The position numbers and the translations under genes were made by a program. A stretch of 64,000 nt of DNA from Loktanella sp. S4079 (GTDB taxonomy: Bacteria; Pseudomonadota; Alphaproteobacteria; Rhodobacterales; Rhodobacteraceae): the NCBI RefSeq assembly GCF_000967725.1, contig NZ_JXYE01000002.1:992001-1056000 (forward strand). The letters run 5' to 3'. The notes beneath the pieces were generated by a model. It searched no databases and was not told the DNA's origin. It was given only the letters and a program-made list of their open reading frames with translations. Numbering within the stretch: position 1 is the stretch's first letter; each line of letters starts with the position of its first letter. Below are positions 36,455 through 46,410 of the stretch, one piece after another.

Positions 36455-37495
36455 TCAACCTCCAATCGCCCAGCGGGCCCAGAAGCCGCCGAGGACTTCG
36501 AATTTTGTCAAGAATGCCACAAGAACGACCCAAGCGAGGGACATTGGCAGGAAGACTTTCCAACCGATCCGCATCAGCTGGTCATAGCGGTAACGTGGCG
36601 TGATGGCCTTCACCATCGAGAAGATAAAGAAGCAGAACGCCATCTTGAGAACCATCCACAGGATGCCATCTGGTAGGAATGGCAGTGGTGATAGCCAACC
36701 GCCCAAGAAGAGCAGCGAAATCAAGGCGCACATCAGTACGACCGCCATCAGTTCGCCGATCATGAACAGCAAGAATGGTGTTGAAGAGTATTCAACCTGA
36801 TAACCCGCAACCAGTTCGGATTCAGCTTCTGGCAAATCGAATGGCGGGCGGTTTGTTTCTGCCAAGGCCGAGATAAAGAACAAGAAGAACATTGGGAAAT
36901 GCGGGATGATGTACCAGTTCAACGCGCCGTAACTTCCGTCTTGGGCGTTCACGATGTCACCAAAGTTCATCGACCCTGTGGAAATGATAATCCCGATGAT
37001 GATCAGCCCTAATGATACCTCGTAAGAAATCATCTGCGCGGCAGAACGCAACGAACCAAGGAAAGGATATTTTGAGTTGGACGCCCAACCGCCCATGATT
37101 ACGCCGTATACCTCAAGCGAGGACACCGCGAAGACAAACAGAATGGCGACGTTAATGTCTGACAAAACCCAACCGTCATTGAAAGGGATCACTGACCAAG
37201 CGACAACCGCCAGCACAAACGAAATCAGCGGCGCGAGGAAAAAGACGAATTTGTCTGCACCCGCAGGCACAACGATTTCTTTGACGATGTATTTCAGAAA
37301 ATCCGCAAAGGACTGCAGCAAGCCAAATGCACCAACGACATTTGGCCCCTTGCGCATCTGAACCGCAGCCCAGACTTTACGGTCGCCATACATCAAGAAT
37401 GCCAGCGCCAGCAACAACGGGACCAGCACAAGCAAACACTGCGCCAAGATCACAAGAACGATCCCAAGGTTGGTATTGGTGAAGAACTCGACCAT
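36455..37495 (-). CDS. nuoH: NADH-quinone oxidoreductase subunit H
   Basis: A 346-residue membrane subunit forming the quinone-chamber roof, with about eight helices. [22 protein letters not shown] and [23 protein letters not shown] are diagnostic, the latter a conserved acidic loop near the quinone site. ATG 37495 is chosen (MVEFFTN), with GAGG upstream; an in-frame GTG at 37510 is rejected. The 109 bp before it contains a small GC hairpin (37586-37602 region), without a U tract. Confidence 0.95.
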   Translation of the reverse strand: MVEFFTNTNLGIVLVILAQCLLVLVPLLLALAFLMYGDRKVWAAVQMRKGPNVVGAFGLLQSFADFLKYIVKEIVVPAGADKFVFFLAPLISFVLAVVAWSVIPFNDGWVLSDINVAILFVFAVSSLEVYGVIMGGWASNSKYPFLGSLRSAAQMISYEVSLGLIIIGIIISTGSMNFGDIVNAQDGSYGALNWYIIPHFPMFFLFFISALAETNRPPFDLPEAESELVAGYQVEYSSTPFLLFMIGELMAVVLMCALISLLFLGGWLSPLPFLPDGILWMVLKMAFCFFIFSMVKAITPRYRYDQLMRIGWKVFLPMSLAWVVLVAFLTKFEVLGGFWARWAIGG

Positions 37496-37604
37496 CTTTG
37501 TTTCCCTCACACCGGATTAGTGGTGCTCATTTGAATGCCGCGCGCCGTATACACCCGCGACAACTGCCAGCCCAAGGGCTGAATTCTGTGGGGCAAGCCC
37601 CGCT

Positions 37605-39620
37605 TTACTCCGCCGCCATCGCCGGATTTGACCGTGCTTTCGCATTCCCGCTCAGCTCTGCCATCAGGCTAGACGCGCGCGCGATTGGGTTTGTTAGGTA
37701 GAAATCCGTGATTGCGTACTTGAAATCGGCCTTGCCCGGTTTCTTGACCGGAATTGGCTGCCATTCATTTTCCGTGACTTCGTCAATCTGCCCCAAATGC
37801 GGATGGGCCGCGACGATTGCCTGACGCAATTGAGCCAAGCTATCAAACGCTAGGGTCGCCCCTAGCTCTGCCGACAGCGCCCGCAAGATTGCCCAGTTTT
37901 CCTTTGCTTCGCCCGGTGGGAAGCTGGCGCGCATCGCAAGCTGCGGGCGGCCTTCGGTATTCACGAACAATCCGTTTTCTTCGGTATAAGCGGCTGCAGG
38001 CAGGATGATATCCGCGCGATGTGCACCACGATCACCATGCGACCCTTGATAGATCACAAAGGCACCCGGCGCGATGTCCACTTCGTCGGCGCCTAGGTTA
38101 TAAATCACTTCGGCATCCGAAACAGCATCCATGCCACCGTCGGCCACGGCACCTACATCCAGCGCACCTACACGGGATGCAGCGGTGTGCAGTACCATGA
38201 ACTTTGCTTTGGCTTTGCCAGCGGTTTTCATTGCCTGGCCCAGCACTGCTTCGCCATCGACTTCGTTCAGGGCACCTTGCCCAACGATCACAACACAGCG
38301 TTTCTCGTGCAGTTCAACGTGATCAGAGGCTGCGAGTTTTTCGAGCGCAGAACGCGCAGGACCCAATTCTTGGACATCGTAGGTCAGATCAGTCGCTTCA
38401 CCAACACGCACGACAGTGGCCCCCTTGAGCCATGCTTTACGGATGCGCGCATTTAGTACAGGTGCCTCAACACGTGGGTCTGTCCCGATTAGGAAAATAT
38501 GTTCTGCCGCATCGATATCTTCGATCGTGGCCGTACCGACATAGGCCGAGCGATTGTCAGCAGGAAGTTTCACACCGTTGGTACGGCATTCGACAACACC
38601 GCCCTGCCCTTTGATCAATTGCTTAAGCGCAAAGACAGATTCGACTGGCGCTAGGTCACCGACTAGCCCTGCGATCTTTTTGCCATTCATAGCAGTGGCA
38701 GCCGCGCCCAAGGCCTCTGGCCAGCTTGCTTTGCGCAGTTTTCCGTTTTCGCGGATATATGGGGTATCAAGACGCTGGCGACGCAGGCCATCCCAGATAA
38801 AGCGTGTCTTGTCGGAAATCCATTCTTCGTTCACGCCGTCATGGTTACGCGGCATAATCCGCATCACTTCACGACCTTTGGTATCAACACGAATGCTAGA
38901 GCCAAGGGCATCCATCACGTCGATTGATTCTGTCTTAGTCAATTCCCAAGGACGCGCGGTGAACGCGTATGGTTTGGAAACGAGCGCCCCAACAGGACAG
39001 AGGTCAATAATATTACCCTGCATATTGGAATCGAGCGTTTCACCCAAATAGCTGGTAATTTCAGCATCTTCGCCACGACCTGTCTGGCCCATCTGCGAAA
39101 TGCCTGCGACCTCGGTCGTAAAACGAACGCAACGCGTGCAGGAAATGCAACGCGTCATATGGGTTTCAACGAGCGGGCCAAGATCAAGATCTTCGGTCGC
39201 GCGTTTTGGTTCGCGAAAACGGCTAAAGTCCACGCCGTATGCCATCGCCTGATCTTGCAGATCACATTCGCCACCTTGATCACAGATTGGGCAATCAAGC
39301 GGGTGGTTAATCAGCAAAAACTCCATCACGCCTTCACGGGCCTTTTTGACCATCGGCGAATTGGTTTTCACAACAGGCGGCTGACCTTCGGGGCCGGGGC
39401 GCAAATCGCGCACTTGCATCGCACAAGAAGCGGCAGGTTTCGGCGGGCCGCCAACAACCTCGACCAGACACATACGGCAGTTACCCGCAATCGACAGACG
39501 TTCGTGGTAACAAAAGCGCGGGATCTCTACCCCGACTTGCTCGCAGGCCTGAATCAGGGTCATCGCCCCATCAACTTCGACCTCAGTTCCATCAATGACG
39601 ACTTTGCGTAGATCAGACAT
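37605..39620 (-). CDS. nuoG: NADH-quinone oxidoreductase subunit G
   Basis: A 671-residue peripheral-arm subunit. The N-terminal ferredoxin-like domain has C37, C48, C51 and C66 for the 2Fe-2S cluster N1b. The next cluster site is H106, C110, C113 and C119 in [17 protein letters not shown] third site is C158, C161 and C164 in [11 protein letters not shown] plus a later Cys. The C-terminal half is molybdopterin-oxidoreductase-like but shortened, as in mitochondrial-type complex I. It is preceded by 140 bp free of genes (39621-39760). Confidence 0.96.
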   Translation of the reverse strand: MSDLRKVVIDGTEVEVDGAMTLIQACEQVGVEIPRFCYHERLSIAGNCRMCLVEVVGGPPKPAASCAMQVRDLRPGPEGQPPVVKTNSPMVKKAREGVMEFLLINHPLDCPICDQGGECDLQDQAMAYGVDFSRFREPKRATEDLDLGPLVETHMTRCISCTRCVRFTTEVAGISQMGQTGRGEDAEITSYLGETLDSNMQGNIIDLCPVGALVSKPYAFTARPWELTKTESIDVMDALGSSIRVDTKGREVMRIMPRNHDGVNEEWISDKTRFIWDGLRRQRLDTPYIRENGKLRKASWPEALGAAATAMNGKKIAGLVGDLAPVESVFALKQLIKGQGGVVECRTNGVKLPADNRSAYVGTATIEDIDAAEHIFLIGTDPRVEAPVLNARIRKAWLKGATVVRVGEATDLTYDVQELGPARSALEKLAASDHVELHEKRCVVIVGQGALNEVDGEAVLGQAMKTAGKAKAKFMVLHTAASRVGALDVGAVADGGMDAVSDAEVIYNLGADEVDIAPGAFVIYQGSHGDRGAHRADIILPAAAYTEENGLFVNTEGRPQLAMRASFPPGEAKENWAILRALSAELGATLAFDSLAQLRQAIVAAHPHLGQIDEVTENEWQPIPVKKPGKADFKYAITDFYLTNPIARASSLMAELSGNAKARSNPAMAAE

Positions 39621-39760
39621 GGCGTGCCTATACCTTCTCGTTCGCGCCTTCCCCAGGGATCTGAGGTGGGACCGCGTTGGACGCGTTCTAGCGCGACCGA
39701 CAAAATGATGCCAGTCAGTTTGATAAAAAAGACTCCAAATTTCAGGCTAAATTCGGCCTG

Positions 39761-40168
39761 TTAGCGTAACAACCAACCAACCCGCGTGTTCGCGGCCATC
39801 TGCGAACGCCCAACAGCGCAATAAGTTGCCGGATCGTCACGCACCACACCAAGTTGCGCAAGCTGCTGGCGAGCGATCCCCTCAAGGCGGTTTTTCTCGG
39901 CACTATCATCAATGTAGGCCTCGATCTCTGCGTCAGAGTAACCCAATTCTTGGGCGCGCCGTTTTAGGGATTGCAGATAGTTCATCCCGCGCCACATACG
40001 GGCAGAAATGCCATCGCAGCGGCGTGAAATTTCATAGGCCATACCGGCGTAAATGATGCCATCACGGACCTCTGGAACATCTTTCAGCGCGGGGCGCGCA
40101 ATCGTTGGCCCTGCCATCGCAAAAACGGCAATAGCACTGGCCATCATCAGGCTAACTGTTTTGTTCAT
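39761..40168 (-). CDS. DUF5333 secreted protein within the nuo locus
   Basis: A 135-residue protein with an N-terminal signal peptide (MNKTVSLMMASAIAVFAMAGPTIARP, cleavage probable after residue 24 or so; shown here as 1-26). The mature part is helical and has two cysteines (RRCDGIS and ATYCAVG) that could form a disulfide. It resembles DUF5333 proteins that I associate with nuo loci in Rhodobacteraceae. AGGAGA lies 8 bases before ATG 40168. Predicted periplasmic; the role is unknown. Confidence 0.8.
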   Translation of the reverse strand: MNKTVSLMMASAIAVFAMAGPTIARPALKDVPEVRDGIIYAGMAYEISRRCDGISARMWRGMNYLQSLKRRAQELGYSDAEIEAYIDDSAEKNRLEGIARQQLAQLGVVRDDPATYCAVGRSQMAANTRVGWLLR

Positions 40169-40297
40169 CTGATCTCTCCTTGCGCGGCCAATCTTGGGCA
40201 GGTCACCCGCACCACAAATTGTCATGGCGACGTTGTTATTCAATATCAGAACAATGATATCGGTGACTTTTGGCCGATCTGTCCCCGTTGCGGCGAA

Positions 40298-40531
40298 CTA
40301 ACGACGCCTTTGGCGTGTCGGAGCGACACCCGCAAACGCCTTGCGGAAAAACGCGATGGTCAGAATGATCCCAATCAGAGCCAACCCGGCCGCCGCCGCA
40401 TAGGCCCATGGCGGAGCAACTTCGGCGCGGACTGCAACCACCGTAAACCACGCAGGCAATCCGCAAACGGCCAAAGTAACAAGGGCCGCGCAAAAGCTGG
40501 CGGCCCCGTCAAGAATATTACGAAACGCCAT
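40298..40531 (-). CDS. Small two-helix membrane protein in the nuo locus
   Basis: A 77-residue ORF with two hydrophobic segments (about 9-33 and 42-62) and a basic tail ending PTRQRRR. No family is recognised. It starts 6 bp after the upstream lipoprotein gene stop and lies on the operon strand, which supports expression, although the ribosome-binding site is only fair. Possibly a complex I accessory membrane protein; that is inference from position. Confidence 0.55.
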   Translation of the reverse strand: MAFRNILDGAASFCAALVTLAVCGLPAWFTVVAVRAEVAPPWAYAAAAGLALIGIILTIAFFRKAFAGVAPTRQRRR

Positions 40532-40537
40532 CCGACG

Positions 40538-40948
40538 TTAGACCGGAACCAGCAATGCGCTTAGCGCTGTGCCTTCGAGCGTTTCCGCATCAGCCGCAGC
40601 GCATAGATCGCCGCCATTTAGTTCAACGTTATGTTTCGCGGCAAAACTGCGCTCGCTGACGCCTGTTTCAGTCTCAATTGCGACCCGCAATGGAATCGCT
40701 GACAATGAACCACGGCCAACTTCGTTGCGCTTCTCATTAAGTTCTGCATCCAACATCGCATCATAGCGATAGCGGTCGCAGCCACGTGCAACGTCATTCG
40801 CGACCTTAATCGTCGCATAGTAAAGAGGTGTCGATAGATTATAGAGTTTCTGAACAGCCGGATCCTCGAACGGGCGCGCCGCCCCTGACCCAGTTGCACA
40901 GGCAGCCAATGTCAAAGCTGCCGCAAACATTACTCCGCATTTGATCAT
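40538..40948 (-). CDS. Lipoprotein of the nuo locus
   Basis: A 136-residue protein with a lipoprotein signal [20 protein letters not shown] (lipobox cysteine near residue 17). The mature part has regular helices and two cysteines ([10 protein letters not shown] and GGDLCAAA) that may form a disulfide. Its ATG overlaps the nuoF stop by 4 bp, so it is translationally coupled to nuoF. I recognise no named domain. Confidence 0.72.
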   Translation of the reverse strand: MIKCGVMFAAALTLAACATGSGAARPFEDPAVQKLYNLSTPLYYATIKVANDVARGCDRYRYDAMLDAELNEKRNEVGRGSLSAIPLRVAIETETGVSERSFAAKHNVELNGGDLCAAADAETLEGTALSALLVPV

Positions 40949-42231
40949 TCTGCAGCAATCCCCGCAATACGTTTATGTTTAATCCGGTCTTCAATTTCAT
41001 CCCGGAAATTCCGGATAAGAGCCTGAATTGGCCAAGCAGCCGCATCACCAAGCGCACAAATTGTGTGGCCCTCAACCTGTTTGGTCACATCAAAAAGCAT
41101 ATCGATTTCTTCAACCGATGCATCACCTTTTACCAAACGCTCCATAACGCGCATCATCCAGCCGGTTCCTTCACGGCACGGGGTGCACTGACCGCAGCTT
41201 TCATGCTTGTAGAATTTGGACAAACGCCAGATCGCTTTGATCATATCAGTGGATTGATCCATCACGATGACAGCGGCAGTCCCCAATGAAGAACCCTTTT
41301 CCTTGAGGCCATCAAAATCCATGATGGCGTCACGCATGTCGTCGCCGCGTACGTTTGGCACCGATGAACCACCGGGAATCACAGCCTTGAGGTTATCCCA
41401 ACCGCCTTTGATGCCGCCGCAATGCTTTTCGATCAGCTCTTCAAAGGTGATCCCCATCTCTTCTTCGACAACACAGGGGTTGTTCACATGGCCGGAAATC
41501 GCGAACAGCTTGGTCCCCGCGTTATTCGCGCGGCCAAGTCCCGAGAACCAGCCGGCACCACGACGCAAAATCGTTGGGACAACAGCGATTGATTCAACGT
41601 TGTTCACAGTTGTCGGACAACCATATAGCCCCGCACCCGCAGGGAATGGCGGCTTCATGCGCGGCATTCCCTTTTTGCCTTCAAGGCTTTCGAGTAGCGC
41701 GGTTTCTTCGCCGCAGATATAGGCCCCTGCCCCGTGGGTCAGGTAAATGTCGAAATCCCAGCCAGACTTCGCGGCGTTCTTGCCGACCAGACCAGCGGCG
41801 TACGCCTCGTCGATGGCGGCTTGCAGGGCTTCGCGTTCGCGAATGTATTCACCCCGAATATAGATGTAACAGGCATGCGCACCCATAGCGAAAGACGCAA
41901 TCAAGCAGCCCTCGACCAACGTATGCGGATCATGGCGCATAATCTCGCGGTCTTTGCAGGTGCCCGGCTCTGATTCATCGGCGTTCACAACCAGATAGGC
42001 GGGACGTCCGTCAGATTCCTTGGGCATGAAGGACCACTTCAACCCTGTCGGAAAGCCCGCACCACCGCGACCGCGCAGACCAGATGCTTTCATCTCATCC
42101 ACGATCCAGTCGCGACCTTTTTTGATAATGGCGGCTGTACCATCCCAATGGCCACGTGCTTGTGCGCCTGCCAAGGTACGGTCGTGCATACCATATAGGT
42201 TGGTGAAAATACGGTCTTCGTCTTTGAGCAT
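40945..42231 (-). CDS. nuoF: NADH-quinone oxidoreductase subunit F
   Basis: A 428-residue catalytic subunit that oxidises NADH with FMN. The FMN/NADH glycine loop is [17 protein letters not shown], followed by [15 protein letters not shown]. The N3 4Fe-4S cluster cysteines lie in [15 protein letters not shown] plus a C-terminal Cys in [14 protein letters not shown] 42231 is used ([14 protein letters not shown]); it overlaps the DUF5337 stop by one base (TGATG). The 18-codon upstream extension is a shadow. Confidence 0.96.
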   Translation of the reverse strand: MLKDEDRIFTNLYGMHDRTLAGAQARGHWDGTAAIIKKGRDWIVDEMKASGLRGRGGAGFPTGLKWSFMPKESDGRPAYLVVNADESEPGTCKDREIMRHDPHTLVEGCLIASFAMGAHACYIYIRGEYIREREALQAAIDEAYAAGLVGKNAAKSGWDFDIYLTHGAGAYICGEETALLESLEGKKGMPRMKPPFPAGAGLYGCPTTVNNVESIAVVPTILRRGAGWFSGLGRANNAGTKLFAISGHVNNPCVVEEEMGITFEELIEKHCGGIKGGWDNLKAVIPGGSSVPNVRGDDMRDAIMDFDGLKEKGSSLGTAAVIVMDQSTDMIKAIWRLSKFYKHESCGQCTPCREGTGWMMRVMERLVKGDASVEEIDMLFDVTKQVEGHTICALGDAAAWPIQALIRNFRDEIEDRIKHKRIAGIAAE

Positions 42232-42461
42232 CAGCTTTCGCCCTTGTCGTTCTGGCGCGTGCGCCAGAGTTGAAATGTCTGCCATAGCGCAAAGCCGAAA
42301 CCAGCCAGCGCTGCAAGGTCAAATAACGCGCGTGTCCGATTGGACCAACCGAAATGTGACCCGGCCCATGTCGCCAAAATCCATAAAGCACCAGTTCCAG
42401 CAAGAATCAACGCGGTACGTTGTCCAGCCTTTAACTGTTGTTCATCAGGTTTTTGGCTCAT
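42231..42461 (-). CDS. DUF5337 small membrane protein
   Basis: A 76-residue protein with two helices (about residues 15-35 and 46-64) and a short polar N-terminus. The second helix string [19 protein letters not shown] is the feature that suggests DUF5337, a family of unknown function found in the same place in relatives. Its stop overlaps the nuoF start. Confidence 0.75.
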   Translation of the reverse strand: MSQKPDEQQLKAGQRTALILAGTGALWILATWAGSHFGWSNRTRALFDLAALAGFGFALWQTFQLWRTRQNDKGES

Positions 42462-42511
42462 GTCAGAAACGGCGCCTTGCGACGCCGCCTTTCGTGTTTT
42501 GGTGCAGCCGC

Positions 42512-43219
42512 CTATTCAGCGGCCAGAGTCTTGGCCTGTTCTACCCATTTGTCACGGGATGCACGACCCTTAAAGCCCTGCAAATTGTCATCAACCCATT
42601 TTTGTTCAGCCGCACCCCATGATGCGATCTGATCAAAGTGATAAATCCCCATCCCATTCAGCATAATTTCCAGCTTTGGCCCAACGCCTTTGATCTTCTT
42701 GAGATCATCCGCACCACCTTCGCGTGCCTCTGCTAAGGCGCTTGGTTTACCTGCATCTGAACTCTCTTCAGCAACAGGTTCGGCAACCACTGGGGTCGGC
42801 TCAGGCTCTGGCGTCGCGACAGGCTCTTCAGCCGCAGGTTCTGGTGTTACGGCTGGTTCTTCAACCGCAGGTTCTGGCGTGACCTCGGTGACGGTTTCTT
42901 CGACGACTGGCTCCGGCTCTGCTTCTTCAGCCATTGGTGTATCAACAACTGGTGCGACCTGTGCCTCTGGCTCTGTCGCGACTGGTGTTGTCGGTTTCGT
43001 CTCTGTCGCAGCTGAGGCAGGCGGATCAGCGGGCTTAACATGTCCATCGAGCCAGCCAAACATAAGCACCACGAGCACAATCGCAGCAACAATCAAACCG
43101 ATAAAGAGTGATCCAAAAAATCCAAGCTTGCTAAAAATCAAGAGCAACAATGCCAGGACACCACCAAAACAGGCCGCAATCGCAATCATACGCGTCGTAA
43201 TAGGTTTTGCTTCGTTCAT
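42512..43219 (-). CDS. Membrane-anchored H3TH/helix-hairpin-helix protein
   Basis: A 235-residue protein in three parts. Residues 10-30 and 36-56 are two transmembrane helices. Residues 62-165 form a Pro/Glu/Val/Thr-rich flexible linker with internal repeats. Residues 170-235 are a compact domain with [18 protein letters not shown], a helix-hairpin-helix, followed by [12 protein letters not shown] and [16 protein letters not shown]. The same domain ends NuoE (residues 303-368). It resembles COG3743, annotated as a predicted H3TH 5' nuclease-like domain. GGGAGA precedes ATG 43219. The protein probably recruits a partner to the membrane; nuclease activity is not evident. Confidence 0.8.
   Translation of the reverse strand: MNEAKPITTRMIAIAACFGGVLALLLLIFSKLGFFGSLFIGLIVAAIVLVVLMFGWLDGHVKPADPPASAATETKPTTPVATEPEAQVAPVVDTPMAEEAEPEPVVEETVTEVTPEPAVEEPAVTPEPAAEEPVATPEPEPTPVVAEPVAEESSDAGKPSALAEAREGGADDLKKIKGVGPKLEIMLNGMGIYHFDQIASWGAAEQKWVDDNLQGFKGRASRDKWVEQAKTLAAE
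42796..42882. repeat. Degenerate 29-33 bp repeats coding the Pro/Glu linker
   Basis: Three imperfect copies built around GGTTCTGG(T/C)GT and GGCTCTTC elements, in frame within the H3TH membrane protein, coding for [10 protein letters not shown]-like units. Such repeats can expand or contract by slippage without shifting frame. Confidence 0.6.
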
Positions 43220-43354
43220 CTTTCAGTCTCCCTAGGACAACAGTTGTTATCCTTGTCCCGTTTTTTCTGGGCACGCATTTTCGGCCATCCCGACCCGCGC
43301 CCTACAGAACAATTACCTGTCGAAGAGAAAAAACCTAAACATTTTCGCCTAAAT

Positions 43355-43394
43355 GATAAAAAATGAAAGGAATAGGCCGCTTATGCGGCCCATT
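43355..43394 (-). terminator. Intrinsic terminator-like hairpin after nuoE
   Basis: On the minus strand a 10-bp stem (AATGGGCCGC with GCGGCCTATT, one G-U pair) closes a 4-base loop, arms at 43371-43380 and 43385-43394. It is followed by CCTTTCATTTTTTATC. It lies 11 bp past the nuoE stop, before the 185-bp gap upstream of the H3TH membrane gene, so nuo transcription may partly stop here. Confidence 0.7.
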
Positions 43395-43404
43395 CGTCGC
43401 ATTC

Positions 43405-44511
43405 TTAGCCTTTCTTGGCCAATTCTGATGCTTGTGCGACCCAATTATCGCGCACAATGCGGCCTTTGAACTTCAGGCGACTATCAACCCAAGCGATTTC
43501 CTGATCGGACCACTTGGCGATCTGATCAAAGTGCCAAAAGCCTAGCTCGTTCAAGACGCCCTCTAGCTTTGGCCCAACACCTGAAATGCGTTTCAAATCA
43601 TCCGCACCCGCCTTGCGTGGGGCAGACATTGTACGCGGTTTCTTTTCGCTGACGGCTGTCGTTTCGGCGGGCTTTGGCGCTGTTTTTTTCTTTGCAGGTT
43701 GCTTTGCCGCTGTCTTCGCCGCTTTAGGCTTTGCAGCTTGCTTTTTGGGGGCGGATTTGGCGGCAGGCTCTGACGGTGTTTCAACGGCGGGTGCCGCGTT
43801 CGGATCTTTCACCCAAGGTGTGAGCAACGGCACTTCGGTGCCGTCAATCCGTTTCACTGTGTCGCCGATATCTACCGCCGCCTGTGCGCTTGCGTTGTAC
43901 TTTGTTTGACCGCTATCGAACCCACGCAAAGAACTGAGCCCCTTGAGCGGCTCAGAGGCAAAACGCCCATTCTGCGGCCCCGGTACTGGAACCTTGCCTG
44001 CGGCCAACTCGTCGATGATTTCACCCAAACGTTCGGCGGTCAGGTCCTCATAGTAATCCTTGCCAATCTGCGCCATCGGGGCATTGGCACAAGACCCAAG
44101 GCACTCGACCTCTTCCCACGAAAACTTACCATCCGCCGAGAGAGTATGTGCTTTGTCCGCGATTTTATCTTTGCAGACCCCAATCAGGTCTTCTGCACCG
44201 CAGATCATGCACGATAGCGTGCCGCAAACTTGAATATGCGCAATGGAACCAACGGGTTGCAACTGAAACATAAAGTAGAACGATGCAACCTCGAGCACAC
44301 GGATATAGGCCATATCCAACATTTCAGCCACATGTTCGATTGCCGGGCGGGTCAACCAGCCTTCTTGCTCTTGGGCACGCCACAACAACGGAATTACCGC
44401 AGAGGCTTGACGCCCTTCTGGGAATTTCTTGGTCTGCGCCTCGGCCCATTTCTGGTTGTCAGGCGTAAATGCAAACGTGGCGGGTTGGTCGTGATAAAGG
44501 CGGCGTAGCAT
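43405..44511 (-). CDS. nuoE: NADH-quinone oxidoreductase subunit E with C-terminal H3TH domain
   Basis: A 368-residue protein, far longer than the roughly 170-240 residues of typical NuoE. Residues 1-170 are the thioredoxin-like subunit with 2Fe-2S cluster ligands C96, C101, C137 and C141 ([21 protein letters not shown]). Residues 240-302 are a Lys/Ala/Pro-rich linker. Residues 303-368 form a helix-hairpin-helix ([17 protein letters not shown]) domain nearly the same as that of the separate membrane protein at 42512. The start overlaps the 40-codon ORF stop (TAATG). The extension is not required in E. coli NuoE and its role is unknown. Confidence 0.93.
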   Translation of the reverse strand: MLRRLYHDQPATFAFTPDNQKWAEAQTKKFPEGRQASAVIPLLWRAQEQEGWLTRPAIEHVAEMLDMAYIRVLEVASFYFMFQLQPVGSIAHIQVCGTLSCMICGAEDLIGVCKDKIADKAHTLSADGKFSWEEVECLGSCANAPMAQIGKDYYEDLTAERLGEIIDELAAGKVPVPGPQNGRFASEPLKGLSSLRGFDSGQTKYNASAQAAVDIGDTVKRIDGTEVPLLTPWVKDPNAAPAVETPSEPAAKSAPKKQAAKPKAAKTAAKQPAKKKTAPKPAETTAVSEKKPRTMSAPRKAGADDLKRISGVGPKLEGVLNELGFWHFDQIAKWSDQEIAWVDSRLKFKGRIVRDNWVAQASELAKKG

Positions 44512-44633
44512 TAGTTTATCCCAGTCATAACGGCGGCTGACGTCGTCAGCGCAAACAAGGTGGTGGGAACAACCCCACCCGGATTAAAAGCACCTAACAC
44601 AAGCAGCAGTCCCGGCAAGCCAATTGCACTCAT
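44511..44633 (-). CDS. 40-residue hydrophobic ORF upstream of nuoE
   Basis: A very short ORF with a near-perfect AGAAGGAG 7 bases before ATG 44633 and a stop that overlaps the nuoE start by one base. The product is almost entirely hydrophobic with [16 protein letters not shown] and [13 protein letters not shown], probably a single membrane helix plus a re-entrant stretch. It may be a leader that couples ribosomes to nuoE or a true small subunit. No family is known to me. Confidence 0.55.
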   Translation of the reverse strand: MSAIGLPGLLLVLGAFNPGGVVPTTLFALTTSAAVMTGIN

Positions 44634-44651
44634 GGTGATGCTCCTTCTGAA

Positions 44652-44981
44652 TTACTGGCAATTCGCTGAAACGATCTCAAACGAACGCTGATCTGCCGCG
44701 ATTTGCCCACGGCCTTCGGCTTTGAGTTCGGTCATCACGCGCTTCAGATCATCTGCAGATAGCGTGGCCTCGGACAAAACAAGTGCCGCGTTGCTTTCGT
44801 TCATCACGCAGCCGTTTTGTTCAACCACGGTGACAAAGCGTTCTTTGGCAGACATCGGATTGACCATCGGCGCGGCCGCAACCGGCGCTGGCTCTGGCGA
44901 CATGCCCGGACGAAAATCAGGCATTTCACCTGTACAAGCCGCTAAGGCAACAAGCGACAGACCAGTCATCAAACGTTTCAT
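44652..44981 (-). CDS. Small lipoprotein of the nuo locus
   Basis: A 109-residue protein with lipoprotein signal MKRLMTGLSLVALAACTG (lipobox LAAC, cysteine near residue 16), an Ala/Pro linker and a mature domain with two cysteines (QNGCVMNE; VSANCQ at the very end) that may bond. AGGA precedes ATG 44981. It is on the operon strand, between the 52-codon and 40-codon ORFs. The domain SADDLKRVMTELKAEGRGQI is not recognised. Confidence 0.7.
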   Translation of the reverse strand: MKRLMTGLSLVALAACTGEMPDFRPGMSPEPAPVAAAPMVNPMSAKERFVTVVEQNGCVMNESNAALVLSEATLSADDLKRVMTELKAEGRGQIAADQRSFEIVSANCQ

Positions 44982-45013
44982 GTCTTCTTTCCTTTTATTA
45001 CCCGCAGTGCGGA

Positions 45014-45172
45014 TCACAGCCAGCCACGTAATAACGTTGCGAGCACAACAGCGATCGCCCCTGCGACCGCAGATTTCATTACCCGGCCACGTCCGCGTGC
45101 GACGAGCCCCCCTGCGATACCGGCCACCGCTCCAAGGATCAGCAGCCAGATATCAAGCGTGATCGACCCCAT
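45014..45172 (-). CDS. 52-residue Gly/Ala-rich membrane ORF downstream of nuoD
   Basis: A short ORF whose ATG overlaps the nuoD TAA by one base (TAATG). The product has two hydrophobic Gly/Ala-rich segments (LDIWLLILGAVAGIAGGLVA and VAGAIAVVLATLL) separated by an Arg-rich turn (RGRGRVMKS), like a helical-hairpin membrane peptide. The coupled overlap and the operon position support translation. No family is recognised. Confidence 0.6.
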   Translation of the reverse strand: MGSITLDIWLLILGAVAGIAGGLVARGRGRVMKSAVAGAIAVVLATLLRGWL

Positions 45173-46410
45173 TAGCGGTCGATCTCACCAAACACGACAT
45201 CCATTGTCCCGATAATCGCGGCGACATCGGCCAACTGGTGACCACCTGCCACGTGATCCATCGCCTGCAGGTGCAAATAGCCCGGCGCACGCAGCTTTGC
45301 TCGGTAAGGTTTGTTCGAACCGTCAGCAACAAGGTACACCCCAAATTCACCTTTGGGCGCCTCGACCGCGGCGTAAACTTCGCCGGCGGGGACGTGGAAG
45401 CCTTCGGTATATAGCTTGAAGTGGTGGATCAGGCTTTCCATCGAGGTTTTCATCTGCCCACGTGTCGGCGGTGTCAGCTTACCCCGTGCGAGCACATCAC
45501 CTTTTTCGTGGCGCAGCTTTTCACAGGCCTGACGGATGATCGAAGTGGACTGACGCATTTCTTCCATGCGGCACAGGTAACGATCGTAGCAATCGCCGTT
45601 TTTGCCAACAGGGATTTGGAATTCAAATTCGTCATAGCATTCATAAGGCTGCGCACGGCGCAGATCCCAAGCAAGCCCCGAACCACGCACCATAACCCCC
45701 GAGAAACCCCATTCTTGGATGTCCTCTTCGGTGATGATGCCGATATCGGCGTTACGCTGTTTGAAAATCCGGTTTTCGGTCAGCAGGCCGTCAATGTCAT
45801 CCAGCACCTTTGGGAATTCAACGGCCCATGCATCGATATCTTCGATCAATGCGTCTGGTAGGTCTTGGTGAACACCACCGGGGCGGAAATAAGCTGCGTG
45901 CAGACGTGCACCGCAAGCACGTTCGTAAAACACCATCAGCTTTTCACGTTCTTCAAATCCCCACAGCGGCGGCGTCAGCGCGCCGACGTCCATCGCTTGG
46001 GTCGTCACGTTCAACAGGTGGTTCAGCACCCGGCCAATTTCAGAATAGAGCACGCGGATCAGTGATGCGCGGCGCGGCACCTCGGTGCCTGTCAGCTTTT
46101 CGATAGCCAGACACCAAGCATGTTCTTGGTTCATCGGGGCCACATAATCCAGCCGATCAAAATACGGCAGGTTTTGCAGATAAGTCCGGCTCTCCATCAG
46201 CTTTTCGGTGCCACGGTGCAGCAAGCCGATATGCGGATCGCAACGTTCGACAATTTCGCCGTCCAGTTCTAGGACAAGACGCAAAACACCGTGGGCCGCA
46301 GGGTGTTGCGGACCAAAGTTAATATTGAAGTTTCGGATCTGCTGTTCGTCCGTCGCTGCGTCTGTTGACCCGTCGTCGTAGGTATTCACCCGGATATCAC
46401 CATCCATCAT
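45172..46410 (-). CDS. nuoD: NADH-quinone oxidoreductase subunit D
   Basis: A 412-residue peripheral-arm subunit that forms the quinone-binding site with Nuo[23 protein letters not shown] and [18 protein letters not shown] (quinone-site His and loop) are diagnostic, followed by [12 protein letters not shown]. The start at 46410 overlaps the sulfotransferase stop by 4 bp. The order with nuoC separate from nuoD differs from E. coli, where they are fused. Confidence 0.96.
   Translation of the reverse strand: MMDGDIRVNTYDDGSTDAATDEQQIRNFNINFGPQHPAAHGVLRLVLELDGEIVERCDPHIGLLHRGTEKLMESRTYLQNLPYFDRLDYVAPMNQEHAWCLAIEKLTGTEVPRRASLIRVLYSEIGRVLNHLLNVTTQAMDVGALTPPLWGFEEREKLMVFYERACGARLHAAYFRPGGVHQDLPDALIEDIDAWAVEFPKVLDDIDGLLTENRIFKQRNADIGIITEEDIQEWGFSGVMVRGSGLAWDLRRAQPYECYDEFEFQIPVGKNGDCYDRYLCRMEEMRQSTSIIRQACEKLRHEKGDVLARGKLTPPTRGQMKTSMESLIHHFKLYTEGFHVPAGEVYAAVEAPKGEFGVYLVADGSNKPYRAKLRAPGYLHLQAMDHVAGGHQLADVAAIIGTMDVVFGEIDR

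Noticed and set aside
37586-37604. GC hairpin between nuoG and nuoH as a terminator
   Set aside because: The 5-bp stem GGGGC/GCCCC has no T run in either direction.
39700-39765. Terminator after DUF5333 (CAGGC/GCCTG stem, T run downstream)
   Set aside because: The stem is only 5 bp with an 8-base loop, and the T run is 11 bases away.
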